Shown: positions 15,672 to 25,366 of the stretch, one piece after another | How the letters are laid out: each line of letters begins with the position of its first letter | How positions within the stretch are numbered: the stretch's first letter is position 1 | Assembly (NCBI RefSeq): GCF_039939195.1 | Contig: NZ_JBDUUH010000007.1 | Span: 221,479 to 285,478, forward strand | Source of the DNA: Foliimonas ilicis | GTDB lineage: Bacteria > Pseudomonadota > Alphaproteobacteria > Rhizobiales > Rhizobiaceae | Direction: 5' to 3' | DNA: 64,000 bases | Position numbers and translations under genes: made by a program | Notes under the pieces: generated by a model | Databases searched by the model: none | The model's input: the letters and a program-made list of their open reading frames with translations, nothing else | What the model was told of the DNA's origin: nothing

Positions 15672-17066
15672 TTAAGCCGCGCGCGCCGCAGGCTTGCGAG
15701 CGCCGAAACGCTTCTTGCCGCGGAAAGGCTTCTTGGCGTCGCCGCCCTCGCCACCCGGCTTGCCGCCGAAAGACTTGTTTCCGAACCGGTTGCCGCCCGG
15801 CTTGGCGCCGCGTGGCTTCTGGCTCGAGCGATTTTCCTCGCGGTCATTCGCAGGCGTGAAGACACGATCCTGCTTGTCGCGCGGCGAAGGCTTCGGGTCA
15901 GGCTCGCCGGTATGATCTGCCCCAACCGGCAGCTTCATACGAATAATGCGCTCGACCTGACGCAGCTTCGATGCTTCGGCCGGATCGCAAAGCGTGATCG
16001 CAATGCCGTCCGCGCCGTTACGGCCCGTACGGCCGATACGGTGAACATAGCTTTCCGCCTCATCCGGCAGGTCGAAATTCACGACATGGCTGATGCCGGG
16101 AACATCGATGCCGCGTGCAGCGATATCGGTCGCGACCAGAATGCGCATCGAGCCATCACGAAAACCGTTGAGGGCCTTCTGACGTGCATTCTGCGACTTG
16201 TTGCCGTGAATGACGGCAACCTTGAAACCGTCGCGTTCGAGATCGCGCGTCACGCGGTCTGCACCATGCTTGGTGCGCGAGAACACGATCACCGAGCTCA
16301 TCGCCGGATCAGCCAGCATTGCCGACAGGATCTGACGCTTCTGCTTGGTGCGGGCCAGAACGACACTCTGCTTGATTTCGGCAGCGGTCGTGCTCTGCGG
16401 CGAAACTTCGACGCGCAGCGGGTTCTTCAAAAGACCCTTTGCAAGATCGGCGATTTCATCCGGCATGGTTGCCGAAAAAAGAGCCGTCTGGCGGTCATGA
16501 GCGGTCGCCTTGGCGATTCGCTTCACATCGTTGATGAAGCCCATGTCGAGCATACGGTCGGCCTCGTCCAGCACCAGCCATTTGGTGTCGGCAAGAACGA
16601 CTGCGCCTTCGCGGATCAGATCCATCAGGCGGCCCGGCGTTGCGATGAGAACATCGACGCCCGGTGCGATTTTCTTGATTTGCTGGAAGCGCGAAACGCC
16701 GCCCAGCACGAGCGCCGTCGAAACATGCGCGCCTTTGGAGAACAGACGAATGGCCTCCTCGATCTGCACGGCAAGCTCACGCGTCGGAGCAAGGATCAGC
16801 GCACGCGCCGTCTTGGGGCGACGCTTCGTGCCGAGTGCGATGATCTTGGAAAGGATAGGCAGGGCAAAAGCTGCCGTCTTGCCGGAACCCGTCTGTGCGA
16901 TACCCAAAAGGTCGCGGCCTTCCATCTGTGCTGGAATGGACTGCTCCTGAATGGGCTTGGGCGCAACGAGGCCCGCATTTTCTGTGGCTTTCAGCAGTGC
17001 GCCGCTGATGCCGAGTTCGGCGAAACCCTTTTGCTTCGCCTCAATATCATTATTCAATTTCTTCAT
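15672..17066 (-). CDS. DEAD-box ATP-dependent RNA helicase (RhlE-like)
   Basis: 464 residues. All helicase motifs are visible in order: Q motif (PKPIQEQSIPAQMEGRD), motif I AQTGSGKT, Ia PTRELA, Ib TPGRL, II DEAD, III SAT, IV VIVFSRTK, V ATDIAARGIDVPG, VI HRIGRTGRNG. The tail from about residue 385 is basic and Gly/Lys/Arg/Asn-rich (GGKPGGEGGDAKKPF), as in RhlE-type helicases acting on structured RNA in ribosome assembly or cold shock. A long non-coding stretch precedes the start, which in such helicases often carries autoregulation. Confidence 0.95.
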   Translation of the reverse strand: MKKLNNDIEAKQKGFAELGISGALLKATENAGLVAPKPIQEQSIPAQMEGRDLLGIAQTGSGKTAAFALPILSKIIALGTKRRPKTARALILAPTRELAVQIEEAIRLFSKGAHVSTALVLGGVSRFQQIKKIAPGVDVLIATPGRLMDLIREGAVVLADTKWLVLDEADRMLDMGFINDVKRIAKATAHDRQTALFSATMPDEIADLAKGLLKNPLRVEVSPQSTTAAEIKQSVVLARTKQKRQILSAMLADPAMSSVIVFSRTKHGADRVTRDLERDGFKVAVIHGNKSQNARQKALNGFRDGSMRILVATDIAARGIDVPGISHVVNFDLPDEAESYVHRIGRTGRNGADGIAITLCDPAEASKLRQVERIIRMKLPVGADHTGEPDPKPSPRDKQDRVFTPANDREENRSSQKPRGAKPGGNRFGNKSFGGKPGGEGGDAKKPFRGKKRFGARKPAARAA

Positions 17067-17355
17067 CTTTCATGCGGACATCGCCGCAAAAACTCGCGAC
17101 GGGGCGCAACCCGTCCGATAAATTCTTTCATGAAACGACAAGGCGGCGGGCTTACATTGCCCGCTCGGCTGCGCTGTCGTGCTCACGATCTTTGCCGTGA
17201 GCGTTCCACAATCTCCGCTCATTCGGGGATGGTGGAACCAGACGCAACCAGTCCCCTCACGGGAAAGCCGGAAAAACCCGGCCCAAGCGCCTGCTGCGCA
17301 TATGGGACAATTCGCGGCAAAACGCAAACAGAATTATTGTGCAGCGCAAAACGGC
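17067..17355 (-). other. 289-base leader/spacer upstream of the helicase gene
   Basis: No supported gene. On the minus strand it contains several G/C hairpins, including one formed by CGTGAGC and GCTCACG words near 17188-17210. It could be a structured 5' leader of the helicase mRNA; no known RNA family recognised. Confidence 0.4.
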
Positions 17356-17889
17356 TTAACTGGCTTCGTGCGCCATGGATTGCAGCTTCAGCACCGAATT
17401 CCAGTTCCGGGCGGTGATCGCAACGCCAAGTATCCTGTCGATTTTCGGCCCCAGCTTCGAGTCCGAAAAACCCTTCGGCGTATGAAAATAGAGCGCGTGC
17501 GCGTCGATATGGAGATTTTCCGTTTCAGTGACCTTCCCCTTCAAAGCCGCGATGGCAGCCTGTTCAGGTTCGGTCTTGAGAACGAAAAGATGAAGCTTTG
17601 TCGGCTCCTTGGTCTCTTCGCGGAAAGGGTTTTTCTCGACCATCCGGTCGAAATCCTTGCTGCTGATGACGAAGATTTCCTTGGTGAAGTCGAAATGCTT
17701 TGCCGTGAGAACCGCGATTTTGCGCTCGACCTCTTCAGCCTTTTTGTCGGAGGTCAAAACAGCGTTTCCGCTGTTGATGTAAGTGCGGACATTGCCGAAT
17801 CCGGCCTCGGTCAGCACCTCGCGCAAAGGTTTGGTCGGCAATTGAGTCGCGCCACCGACACCGCGAAACAGGATTATGAATGACGTCAT
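17356..17889 (-). CDS. DUF1697 family protein
   Basis: 177 residues starting MTSFIILFRGVGGATQLPTKPLREVLTEAG. The family pattern is an N-terminal 'LLRGVNVGG..k..m..Lr..l...Gf.nV.TYInSGNav' segment, here FRGVGGATQLP and NVRTYINSGNAVL, then a ferredoxin-like second half with FHTPKGFSDSKLG near the C-terminus. Function unknown (PF08002). Ten bases downstream of ilvA on the same strand, so probably co-transcribed with it. Confidence 0.92.
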   Translation of the reverse strand: MTSFIILFRGVGGATQLPTKPLREVLTEAGFGNVRTYINSGNAVLTSDKKAEEVERKIAVLTAKHFDFTKEIFVISSKDFDRMVEKNPFREETKEPTKLHLFVLKTEPEQAAIAALKGKVTETENLHIDAHALYFHTPKGFSDSKLGPKIDRILGVAITARNWNSVLKLQSMAHEAS

Positions 17890-17899
17890 TTCACGAACC

Positions 17900-19156
17900 C
17901 TAGATGATCAGCCCCGCGAGTGTCTCATTGTCCGTGATATCCTGATAGGCCCATCCGGCTTCATGGAAGCGCTTGCTCAGGATGGCAAAATTCTTCGCAT
18001 CCTTGGTTTCGATACCGATCAGCACCGAACCAAAATTGCGGGCTGATTTTTTCAGATATTCGAAGCGCGTGATGTCGTCTTCGGGTCCAAGCAGATCGAG
18101 GAAATTGCGCAAGGCGCCCGGTCGCTGCGGGAAGCGGAAGACGAAGTATTTCTTCAGTCCTTCGAAGCGAAGCGCGCGTTCCTTGACGTCCGGAAGCCGT
18201 TCGAAATCGAAATTTCCGCCCGAAACGACGACAACGATCGTCTTTCCCTTGATTTCTTTGCGCGGAAAATCCTTCAGCGCATCGATGGCCAGCGCACCGG
18301 CAGGTTCCAGCACGATGCCCTCGACATTGAGGATTTCGATCATCGTCGCGCAAAGGCGGTTCTCCGGGATAAGCCGCACGTCGTCGCCCGAAAAGCGCTG
18401 AAGCTGTTTCAACGGCTCGCGTCCGATCTCCGCAACGGATGCGCCATCGACGAAATTGTCCACCGCTTCGAGCTTGATGCGTTTTCCGGTTGTCAGGCTT
18501 TGATGAAGGCTCGGCGCGCCGGAAGGTTCGCAAAACACGAAACGAGGATTGAGGCCTGCCTCGGTCATGAAGCGGCTGACACCCGCCGCAAGTCCACCGC
18601 CGCCGACAGGCAGGATCACCATATCCGGCTGCTTGCCCGCTGGCATCTGCGCGACGATTTCATCTGCAACGGTCGCCTGCCCTTCGATGATGTCCTTATG
18701 ATCGAAAGGCGGCACCATATGCGCGCCCGCTTCCGCCGTGAAAGCGATGGCTGCACGATAACAATCGTCGAAAAAGTCGCCCACCAGCCGGATTTCGACA
18801 AATTCACCGCCGAAAAGCCGGGTTTTTTCGATCTTCTGCTGCGGCGTCGTCACCGGCATGAACACCACGCCCTTCTTGCCGAAATGGCGGCAGACAAAGG
18901 CGAAGCCCTGCGCATGATTGCCTGCGGAAGCGCAGACGAAAAGCTCGGCCTTGTTTCCAGCCGACAGCGCTTTTCGGAAGAAATTGAAGGCGCCGCGTAT
19001 CTTATAAGAGCGAACCGGGGTCAGATCTTCACGTTTCAGCAGAATGCGCGCGCCGGTCTTGCGGGAGAGATAGGCGTTTTCCTGAAGCGGCGTTTCGGGA
19101 AAAAGTTCGCGCATGGCGCCCGTTGCGTTGGCAACGCTATCGGCAAAGCTTGTCAT
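17900..19156 (-). CDS. ilvA: threonine ammonia-lyase (threonine dehydratase)
   Basis: 418 residues. PLP-dependent deamination of threonine to 2-oxobutanoate, the first step to isoleucine. Seen: PLP lysine in RSYKIRGAFNF, substrate loop SAGNHAQGFA, PLP phosphate loop VGGGGLAAG, and a C-terminal ACT-like domain (residues 330-418: FRFPQRPGALRNFLDLL and VLIGIETKD). One ACT-like module makes this the shorter type of IlvA, still likely feedback-regulated by isoleucine. First gene of a two-gene unit with DUF1697; divergent from trkH. Confidence 0.94.
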   Translation of the reverse strand: MTSFADSVANATGAMRELFPETPLQENAYLSRKTGARILLKREDLTPVRSYKIRGAFNFFRKALSAGNKAELFVCASAGNHAQGFAFVCRHFGKKGVVFMPVTTPQQKIEKTRLFGGEFVEIRLVGDFFDDCYRAAIAFTAEAGAHMVPPFDHKDIIEGQATVADEIVAQMPAGKQPDMVILPVGGGGLAAGVSRFMTEAGLNPRFVFCEPSGAPSLHQSLTTGKRIKLEAVDNFVDGASVAEIGREPLKQLQRFSGDDVRLIPENRLCATMIEILNVEGIVLEPAGALAIDALKDFPRKEIKGKTIVVVVSGGNFDFERLPDVKERALRFEGLKKYFVFRFPQRPGALRNFLDLLGPEDDITRFEYLKKSARNFGSVLIGIETKDAKNFAILSKRFHEAGWAYQDITDNETLAGLII

Positions 19157-19307
19157 TACAAAATCCCGGCTGGCTGAAGTCGCAATTCCTGTTGTTCAAC
19201 CCGCGCAGCCTATTGCATATTCGTCCGCACGAAGCCACTGTCCGGCCTTGTCGGCCCGGTAACGCAGACGGGAAAATGTTGGAAGTCGCATTGTCCAGAG
19301 TCCGCTG

Positions 19308-20765
19308 GTGAACAGGGTAGCCATTCGAGCCGCGACACATGTGGCCGCGATTTTCGCAATCTATCTCGCCATATCGATGCTCATTCCGGCAGCGGTCGAT
19401 CTTTATTACGGCAATGACGACTGGAAGGTCTTCGCCTTCTCTGCCGTGTTCATGGGCGGGTTGGCGCTGGCCGTGGCACTGGCCACGCAAGGCCGACCTC
19501 CGCCGGTCAACACCCGCTTCGGCTTCCTGCTGGTCAATCTCCTGTGGCTGACGATGGCCATTGCAGGCACCGTGCCATTCCTCGCCTCTTCTCTGGAGAT
19601 GAGCCTGACGGACGCGATTTTCGAATCCGTTTCCGGCATCACCACCACCGGCTCGACCGTCATCTCCAGTCTGGACAGCGCGCCACCCGGCCTTTTGATG
19701 TGGCGTTCGCTTCTGAGCTTCATGGGCGGCCTGGGCGTCATCGCGCTCGGCCTGTTCCTTTTGCCGTTTCTCAATATCGGCGGCGTGTCCTACTTCAAGA
19801 TCGAATCGTCCGACATTGAAGACAGGCCCTTCGAGCGCTTCCAGACCTTTACATTGAGCCTGATCGGCATCTACACGGCGCTCGTCTTTGCCTGCGCGAT
19901 TGCCTATTCGGCTGCCGGCATGGAGGGTTTCCACGCCGTCAACCACGCAATGTCAACGGTTGCGACCGGCGGTTTTTCGACCCATGACACATCCTTCATC
20001 CGCTATGCGAACAATTCGGCTATCCTCTGGATCGGCTCCATCTTCATGTTCATCGGTGCACTGCCGTTCTCGATCATGATCCTCTTCGCCGTTCGCGGAC
20101 GCTTCGATGCGATCCGCGATCCGCAGATACGCGTTTTCGCTGGCTATTCGATTGCTTTGGCGATCGCGGTCGCAATCTATTTGCGCGTGACGGACGGCGT
20201 GCCGTTCTTCGAAGCACTCACGCAATCCACCTTCAATCTTCTGTCGATCATCACCACCGCCGGTTTCGCCAGCCAGGATTACACGCTTTGGGGGCCGTTC
20301 GCGGTTCTCTGCATATTCCTCGCGACCTTCCTCGGCGGCTGTTCGGGCTCCACGACCGGCGGCATCAAGGCGTACCGTATTCTCATCGTCTTCGAACTGA
20401 TCGCCAACGGCTTGCGCCGCCTGATCTATCCGAACACGGTTTTGCCCGTTCGCTACGGCGACCGCACCGTACCCGACGACATGCAGCGCGCAGTCGTCCT
20501 GTTCATCGCGTGCTTTCTTGTTTTGTGGATCATCACCAGTGTTCTGCTCGGCTTGACCGGCCTCGACTTCATAACCGCCGTCACCGGCGCGCTGACCTCG
20601 TTGACCAATGTCGGACCGGGCCTCGGACCGGTCATCGGCCCTCTTGGAAACTTTTCGTCCCTGCCCGACGCAGCAAAATGGATATGCTCGGCGGCAATGC
20701 TTCTTGGCCGGTTGGAAATCCTTGCGGTGCTAGTGATCTTCACGCCACACTTCTGGGGACGCTGA
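19308..20765 (+). CDS. trkH: TrkH family potassium uptake protein
   Basis: 485 residues, GTG start at 19308. Integral membrane K+ transporter subunit with four repeated pore-loop units. Visible: ESVSGITTTGSTVISSLD (first pore, with TTG-S), ATGGFSTHD (second), ITTAGFASQDY (third) and LTNVGPGLG (fourth), plus GGCSGSTTGGIKAYR. The length and N-terminus (ATHVAAIFAIYLAISMLIPA) match alphaproteobacterial TrkH, which works with TrkA-type NAD-binding subunits encoded elsewhere. No trkA in the window, though the Kef-type protein at 56.6 kb has a related domain. Confidence 0.95.
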   Translation: MNRVAIRAATHVAAIFAIYLAISMLIPAAVDLYYGNDDWKVFAFSAVFMGGLALAVALATQGRPPPVNTRFGFLLVNLLWLTMAIAGTVPFLASSLEMSLTDAIFESVSGITTTGSTVISSLDSAPPGLLMWRSLLSFMGGLGVIALGLFLLPFLNIGGVSYFKIESSDIEDRPFERFQTFTLSLIGIYTALVFACAIAYSAAGMEGFHAVNHAMSTVATGGFSTHDTSFIRYANNSAILWIGSIFMFIGALPFSIMILFAVRGRFDAIRDPQIRVFAGYSIALAIAVAIYLRVTDGVPFFEALTQSTFNLLSIITTAGFASQDYTLWGPFAVLCIFLATFLGGCSGSTTGGIKAYRILIVFELIANGLRRLIYPNTVLPVRYGDRTVPDDMQRAVVLFIACFLVLWIITSVLLGLTGLDFITAVTGALTSLTNVGPGLGPVIGPLGNFSSLPDAAKWICSAAMLLGRLEILAVLVIFTPHFWGR

Positions 20766-20850
20766 CCGTGTTGGGCATCCATGGCTGGACCAGCGCCCGA
20801 TCAGCAGCTAGAGAACGGTCAAGGGACATCGTGACCTGCAAGGCGTCTTG

Positions 20851-22023
20851 ATGACAAATCGGCTGTTTTCGACCGGACTGCGCGTTCTGGCGCTGGCACT
20901 TTTTCTGGCTGGTTGCGCCGGACAGCAGACGCATGAGCTGATTGCAAACCCGATCCTCGAAGCTCCAGCGTCCGCTATCGCAGGCAGGCACGATATTTTC
21001 GTCGCGACCACCCGCGCCAAGGCCGATGACTACCGTCTGGTCTTTTCCGGCCAGCGGTCGCCCGACATCAGCTTCGCCAAGGTCGATATGACTGTTCCCG
21101 GCATCCACAGGCCCGGCTCGATCGAACTCCGCAAGCGCAACCAGCCCGCAGATCCCGCCAAGTATTTCCTTGCAAACGAAGTCTCCGCCTATAAGGGCGC
21201 CACGCCGTTCACCAAGGATTTGAAAGCCGACATCGCCAAGCGCGGCGGCCGTGCTCTTGTGTTCGTTCATGGCTACCGCACGCAGTTCGACAGCGCGGTA
21301 TATCGCCTGACACAGATCGCCCATGACAGCGGCTATGCCGGAACGCCGATCCTGTTTTCCTGGGCTTCGGGGGGGCGCACGGTCGACTATGTCTACGACA
21401 CGAACAGCGCGAGCGCCGCGCGCGACGCACTTGAGGAAACATTGCGTCTGGTGGCGGCGTCGGGTGCAACACGCATCGACATCATCGCGCATTCCATGGG
21501 CAACTGGGTCACGATGGAAGCCTTGCGCCAGCTCGCGATTACCAACGACAAGGATTTGAACGGCAAGCTGGGTGATGTCGTGCTTGCGTCACCGGACATC
21601 GACGTGGATGTGTTCAAGAGCCAGATGCATCGCTACGGCATACCGAATAAGCCGTTTTACCTGTTTCTCTCAAGCGACGACCGCGCGCTTGAACTTTCGA
21701 GCATCATCGCCGGCAACCGCCCTCGCCTTGGCGGCTACAAGGATGCAGCCGAAATCGCCAAGCTTGGCGTGACTGTCGTCGATCTGAGCAATGTCGAGGC
21801 CGGTGACTCGCTGAACCACACGAAATTCGCCGATAATCCCGTCCTCATCCGCATGCTCGGCGAACGCCTGGCCGAAGACGATTCGTTCGGCGTAAACGAC
21901 CGCCAGGTAACCGACCGCATCGGCCAACTGGGAACCGGCATCGGCCAGACCATCACATCGGCGGCCGAGATCGTCATAACGACACCGATCGAAGTGCTGC
22001 GCATAGCGGTCGGCGGGCCGTAA
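20851..22023 (+). CDS. DUF900 alpha/beta-hydrolase lipoprotein
   Basis: 390 residues from MTNRLFSTGLRVLAL. Signal peptide ends in lipobox LAGC, so the mature protein should be lipid-anchored. The body is an alpha/beta hydrolase of the DUF900 type: HDIFVATTRAK, VFVHGYRTQFDSAVYRLTQIAHD, nucleophile elbow AHSMGNW, and VVLASPDID. DUF900 enzymes are putative esterases or lipases with unknown substrates. The tail contains a stretch ending ITTPIEVLRIAVGG that could be an amphipathic helix. Follows trkH by 85 bases; convergent with ade. Confidence 0.88.
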   Translation: MTNRLFSTGLRVLALALFLAGCAGQQTHELIANPILEAPASAIAGRHDIFVATTRAKADDYRLVFSGQRSPDISFAKVDMTVPGIHRPGSIELRKRNQPADPAKYFLANEVSAYKGATPFTKDLKADIAKRGGRALVFVHGYRTQFDSAVYRLTQIAHDSGYAGTPILFSWASGGRTVDYVYDTNSASAARDALEETLRLVAASGATRIDIIAHSMGNWVTMEALRQLAITNDKDLNGKLGDVVLASPDIDVDVFKSQMHRYGIPNKPFYLFLSSDDRALELSSIIAGNRPRLGGYKDAAEIAKLGVTVVDLSNVEAGDSLNHTKFADNPVLIRMLGERLAEDDSFGVNDRQVTDRIGQLGTGIGQTITSAAEIVITTPIEVLRIAVGGP

Positions 22024-22037
22024 CCCGCCCGGTTGCT

Positions 22038-23852
22038 CTATACGAAAAGATCGACCTTCTCGAACTTCGTCACATCGATCAGGCCGACATCCGAGATGCG
22101 CAGTTCCGGGATGACGACAAGCGCCAGCAGCGAGTGCTGCATGTAGGCATTGTTGAGATCGCAGCCCATTTCGCGCATCGCATCGGTCAGCCTGTCGGCC
22201 TTTTCCGCAACCGTCTCAGCACGCTCATCCGACATCAGGCCTGCAATCGGCATCTCGACAAGCGCAAGCTCCTTGCCATCGGAAATCAGCACCACGCCGC
22301 CGCCGACCTCGCCCAGCCTGTTTGCGGCCAGCGCCATGTCTGCCTTGTTCGTGCCGACGACGATCATGTGATGGCTGTCATGCGCAACGGTCGAGGCCAT
22401 GGCGCAATTCTTCAGATAGCCGAAGCCTGAAACGAAAGCGTTGGTCACGCCGCCCGTGCCGCGATGGCGCTCGACAAGCGCGATCTGGCAGACGTCGTTT
22501 TCGCGGTCCATCGAAACCAGTTCGTTTTCGACCGGCAGAGACGCTTCCAATGCCTTGGTCGGCGCCTGATTTTCAATGACCCCGATCACCCGAACCTTGA
22601 CCTCATTGGCCCCCTTGGGTGCGGGAATGTCGAAGTCCTTCGCCGTCAGGTTTTTGCCGAGCTTTACGGTGTTCTTTGCGCTGGCTGGATAATCATATGC
22701 CGGAATGTCCAGTTCGAGCTTACCGCCCTTCGCCAGCCTGTTGCCGCGCGCATAAACCTCGTCGATCTTCATTTCGGCCAGATCCGAAACTATCAGGAAA
22801 TCCGCCAGACGCCCCGGCGCGATGGACCCGATTTCCCGCTCCAGCCGGAAATGCTGTGCCGTGTTGATCGTCGCCATCTGGATGGCCGTAATGGGCTTCA
22901 GCCCCTGCGCGATGGCATGGCGCACCACCCGGTCCATATGCCCGTCGCGCACCAGCGTTCCGGAATGGCTGTCATCGGTACACAGAATGAAGTTGCGCGG
23001 ATCGATGCCCTGCTCCGTCACAGCCTTGATCTGCGAGGCCACATCGTACCAGGCGGAACCCAGCCGAAGCATCGCCTTCATGCCCTGCCGGACGCGTGCA
23101 ATCGCATCCTCGGCGCGCGTGCCTTCATGGTCATCTTCCGGTCCGCCCGCCACATAACCATGAAACGGCAGGCCGAGATCGGGCGATGCATAGTGTCCGC
23201 CAACCGTCTTTCCGGCCTTCACCGTTTCCGCGATGCCGCCAACCATCACCGGATCGTTTGCCGCTACACCGGGAAAATTCATGACCTCGCCCAGACCGAT
23301 GATATTCGGCCATGTCATGGCCTCCGCAACATCGGCAGCGGTCAGTTGCGCGCCGGCATTTTCCAGCCCCGGCGCGGAAGGCACGCAGGACGGCATCTGC
23401 ACATGCACATTGATCGGCATGGCCAGCGCCTCGTCATGCATCAGCCGAACGCCTTCGAGACCAAGCACATTGGCAATCTCGTGCGGGTCGATGAACATGG
23501 ATGTCGTGCCGTGCGGAATGACGGCGCGCGCAAATTCCGTTACCGTCACCATGCCGCTTTCGACATGCATATGCGCATCGCAAAGTCCGGGCACGAGATA
23601 GCGCCCGCCGGCATCCACGACCTTTGTTCCTTCGCCGATGGCATGGCTGGCATCCGGCCCGCAATAGGCGAACCGCCCTGCAACGATTGCGATGTCGGTC
23701 GCCGGTATGACCTCGCCCGAATGGACGTTCACCCAGCGCCCGTTGCGAACCACAAGATCGGCCGGTTTGCGCCCGGTCGCCACATCCACCAGCCGGGTGA
23801 CGGAGTCCGTCCAGGATGCAGGCTTGTTGAAACCGTTTTCGCTTACCGGCAT
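22038..23852 (-). CDS. ade: adenine deaminase
   Basis: 604 residues from MPVSENGFNKPASW, with GGAG eight bases ahead; the extension to 23909 is unlikely. Amidohydrolase that deaminates adenine to hypoxanthine. Seen: metal site DAHMHVESGMV, PHGTTSMFIDPHEIANV, GLGEVMN (bridging Glu), GHYASP, and TDDSHSGTL, followed by the characteristic second domain with SGFGYLKNCAMASTVAHDSHHM. Divergent from tctC with about 250 bases between, including a TTGACA at 23965 that could serve tctC. Confidence 0.96.
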   Translation of the reverse strand: MPVSENGFNKPASWTDSVTRLVDVATGRKPADLVVRNGRWVNVHSGEVIPATDIAIVAGRFAYCGPDASHAIGEGTKVVDAGGRYLVPGLCDAHMHVESGMVTVTEFARAVIPHGTTSMFIDPHEIANVLGLEGVRLMHDEALAMPINVHVQMPSCVPSAPGLENAGAQLTAADVAEAMTWPNIIGLGEVMNFPGVAANDPVMVGGIAETVKAGKTVGGHYASPDLGLPFHGYVAGGPEDDHEGTRAEDAIARVRQGMKAMLRLGSAWYDVASQIKAVTEQGIDPRNFILCTDDSHSGTLVRDGHMDRVVRHAIAQGLKPITAIQMATINTAQHFRLEREIGSIAPGRLADFLIVSDLAEMKIDEVYARGNRLAKGGKLELDIPAYDYPASAKNTVKLGKNLTAKDFDIPAPKGANEVKVRVIGVIENQAPTKALEASLPVENELVSMDRENDVCQIALVERHRGTGGVTNAFVSGFGYLKNCAMASTVAHDSHHMIVVGTNKADMALAANRLGEVGGGVVLISDGKELALVEMPIAGLMSDERAETVAEKADRLTDAMREMGCDLNNAYMQHSLLALVVIPELRISDVGLIDVTKFEKVDLFV

Positions 23853-24101
23853 GTCATCGCTCCAATACAAATTTTTATACAGCCTTGCCCAATTTCTCAG
23901 GCCTTTCAAAACGTCTCATTCGCAGTTTTGTCGTCTGCGCAATCATTCCATTGTCGTATTGCGCTTGACACCGAAAGTCATGTCCATTTGCATGATCGCC
24001 TGCCCTCGCGCTTTGTTTCGGCAAAGCTTGAGGAACGAGGAGGAACCGGCCGGACAGGCCGATCTACATAAGTCGGGCAAATCTGCCCATGGGAGGACTT
24101 C

Positions 24102-25079
24102 ATGAAGAAATTTGTCGCAGCTCTGGCTGCCGCAACGATTGCTGCGTCCATTTCTTTTGCAGCGAACGCACAGACCTATCCTGAACGTAACATCACAGTT
24201 GTCGTGCCGTTTGCGGCAGGCGGTCCGACCGACACGGTCACGCGCCTTGTCGCCGAAGCAATGTCGAAGGATCTCGGGCAGCAGGTCATCGTCGAAAATG
24301 TCGGCGGCGCCGGTGGAACGCTCGGTGCAGGCCGCGTCGCGCAGTCCGACCCGGACGGTTACACGCTTCTGCTGCATCACATCGGCATGGCGACCAGCGC
24401 CACGCTCTACCGCAAGCTCGCCTATGACACGCTGAACGATTTCGAATATGTCGGTCTCGTTACCGACGTTCCGATGACCATCGTCGCCCGCAAAGACCTT
24501 GAACCGACCGATCTTAAGGGCCTCGTCGAATACGCCAAGGCCAACAAGGACACGGTAACGGTCGCCAATGCCGGTATCGGCGCGGCATCGCACCTTTGCG
24601 GCATGCTGTTCATGAGCGCCATCGAAACACCGCTAGTCACCGTCCCTTATAAGGGCACAGGTCCGGCAATGACCGACCTTCTGGGCGGGCAGGTCGACAT
24701 CATGTGCGACCAGACCACCAACACAACCAAGCAGATTCAGGGCGGCACGATCAAGGCCTACGCCGTAACCTCTGCCGAGCGGCTGGACGTCCTGCCGGAC
24801 GTACCGACTGCCGTCGAAGGCGGACTGGCGGACTTCCAGGTCGGCATCTGGCACGGCATCTACGCCCCCAAAGGCACCCCTGCCGAAGTGACCGAACGCC
24901 TTTCAAAGTCGCTTCAGGTGGCCCTGAAGGATGAGAACGTCATCGCTCGCTTCGCCGAACTCGGCACTGTGCCCTCGTCCGAGGCAGATGCAACGCCTGC
25001 CGCGCTCAAGGCAAAGCTTGAAAGCGAGATCGCACGCTGGAAGCCCGTGATCGAGGCCGCAGGCCAATACGCCGACTGA
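24102..25079 (+). CDS. tctC: tripartite tricarboxylate transporter substrate-binding protein
   Basis: 325 residues with signal peptide (1-23, cut after AANA). Bug/TctC family (PF03401): PERNITVVVPFAAGGPTDTVTR, VENVGGAGGTLGAGRV, DGYTLLLHH, VPYKGTGPAMTDLLGGQVDIMCD, and YAVTSAERLDVLPDVPTAVEGG. Binds a carboxylated solute in the periplasm and hands it to TctAB. Upstream ribosome site GGGAGG. Ligand unknown; divergent adenine deaminase does not settle it. Separated from tctB by a 287-base repeat-filled gap. Confidence 0.93.
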   Translation: MKKFVAALAAATIAASISFAANAQTYPERNITVVVPFAAGGPTDTVTRLVAEAMSKDLGQQVIVENVGGAGGTLGAGRVAQSDPDGYTLLLHHIGMATSATLYRKLAYDTLNDFEYVGLVTDVPMTIVARKDLEPTDLKGLVEYAKANKDTVTVANAGIGAASHLCGMLFMSAIETPLVTVPYKGTGPAMTDLLGGQVDIMCDQTTNTTKQIQGGTIKAYAVTSAERLDVLPDVPTAVEGGLADFQVGIWHGIYAPKGTPAEVTERLSKSLQVALKDENVIARFAELGTVPSSEADATPAALKAKLESEIARWKPVIEAAGQYAD

Positions 25080-25107
25080 TAATTCGAGACGCATCGGAGC
25101 AATCCGG

Positions 25108-25149
25108 TGCGTCCTTCGAGGCTCGCTTTGCTCGCACCTCAGGATGAGG
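25108..25149 (-). repeat. dispersed palindromic-type repeat, copy 1
   Basis: 42 bases, the exact reverse complement of copy 2 at 25231-25272. The CCTCATCCTGAGG and TCGAAGGACGCA words are those of a widely dispersed intergenic repeat in Hyphomicrobiales. Confidence 0.8.
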
Positions 25150-25230
25150 AAAGTTGCGGTCAAAAGTCAGATGAAGTGCGTTCGAACTCAGTCTTTTCGA
25201 CTCTACAACGCCTTCGTCCTTGCCCACCTC

Positions 25231-25272
25231 CCTCATCCTGAGGTGCGAGCAAAGCGAGCCTCGAAGGACGCA
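25231..25272 (+). repeat. dispersed palindromic-type repeat, copy 2
   Basis: Starts CCTCATCCTGAGGTGCGAGC and ends TCGAAGGACGCA. Together with copy 1 it forms a 42-bp inverted repeat around an 81-base loop between tctC and tctB. Confidence 0.8.
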
Positions 25273-25290
25273 CTAACAGGCACGAACCTT

Positions 25291-25317
25291 CCTCATCCTG
25301 AGCTTGTCGAAGGACGC
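25291..25317 (+). repeat. dispersed repeat, short variant (copy 3)
   Basis: CCTCATCCTGAGCTTGTCGA continuing AGGACGC: same ends as copies 1 and 2 but with a shortened centre, a common variant of the same element. Confidence 0.75.
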
Positions 25318-25366
25318 ACAACATGGCCGCTAGTCACAACTTGACCGCTAAACAGGTAGATACGGC

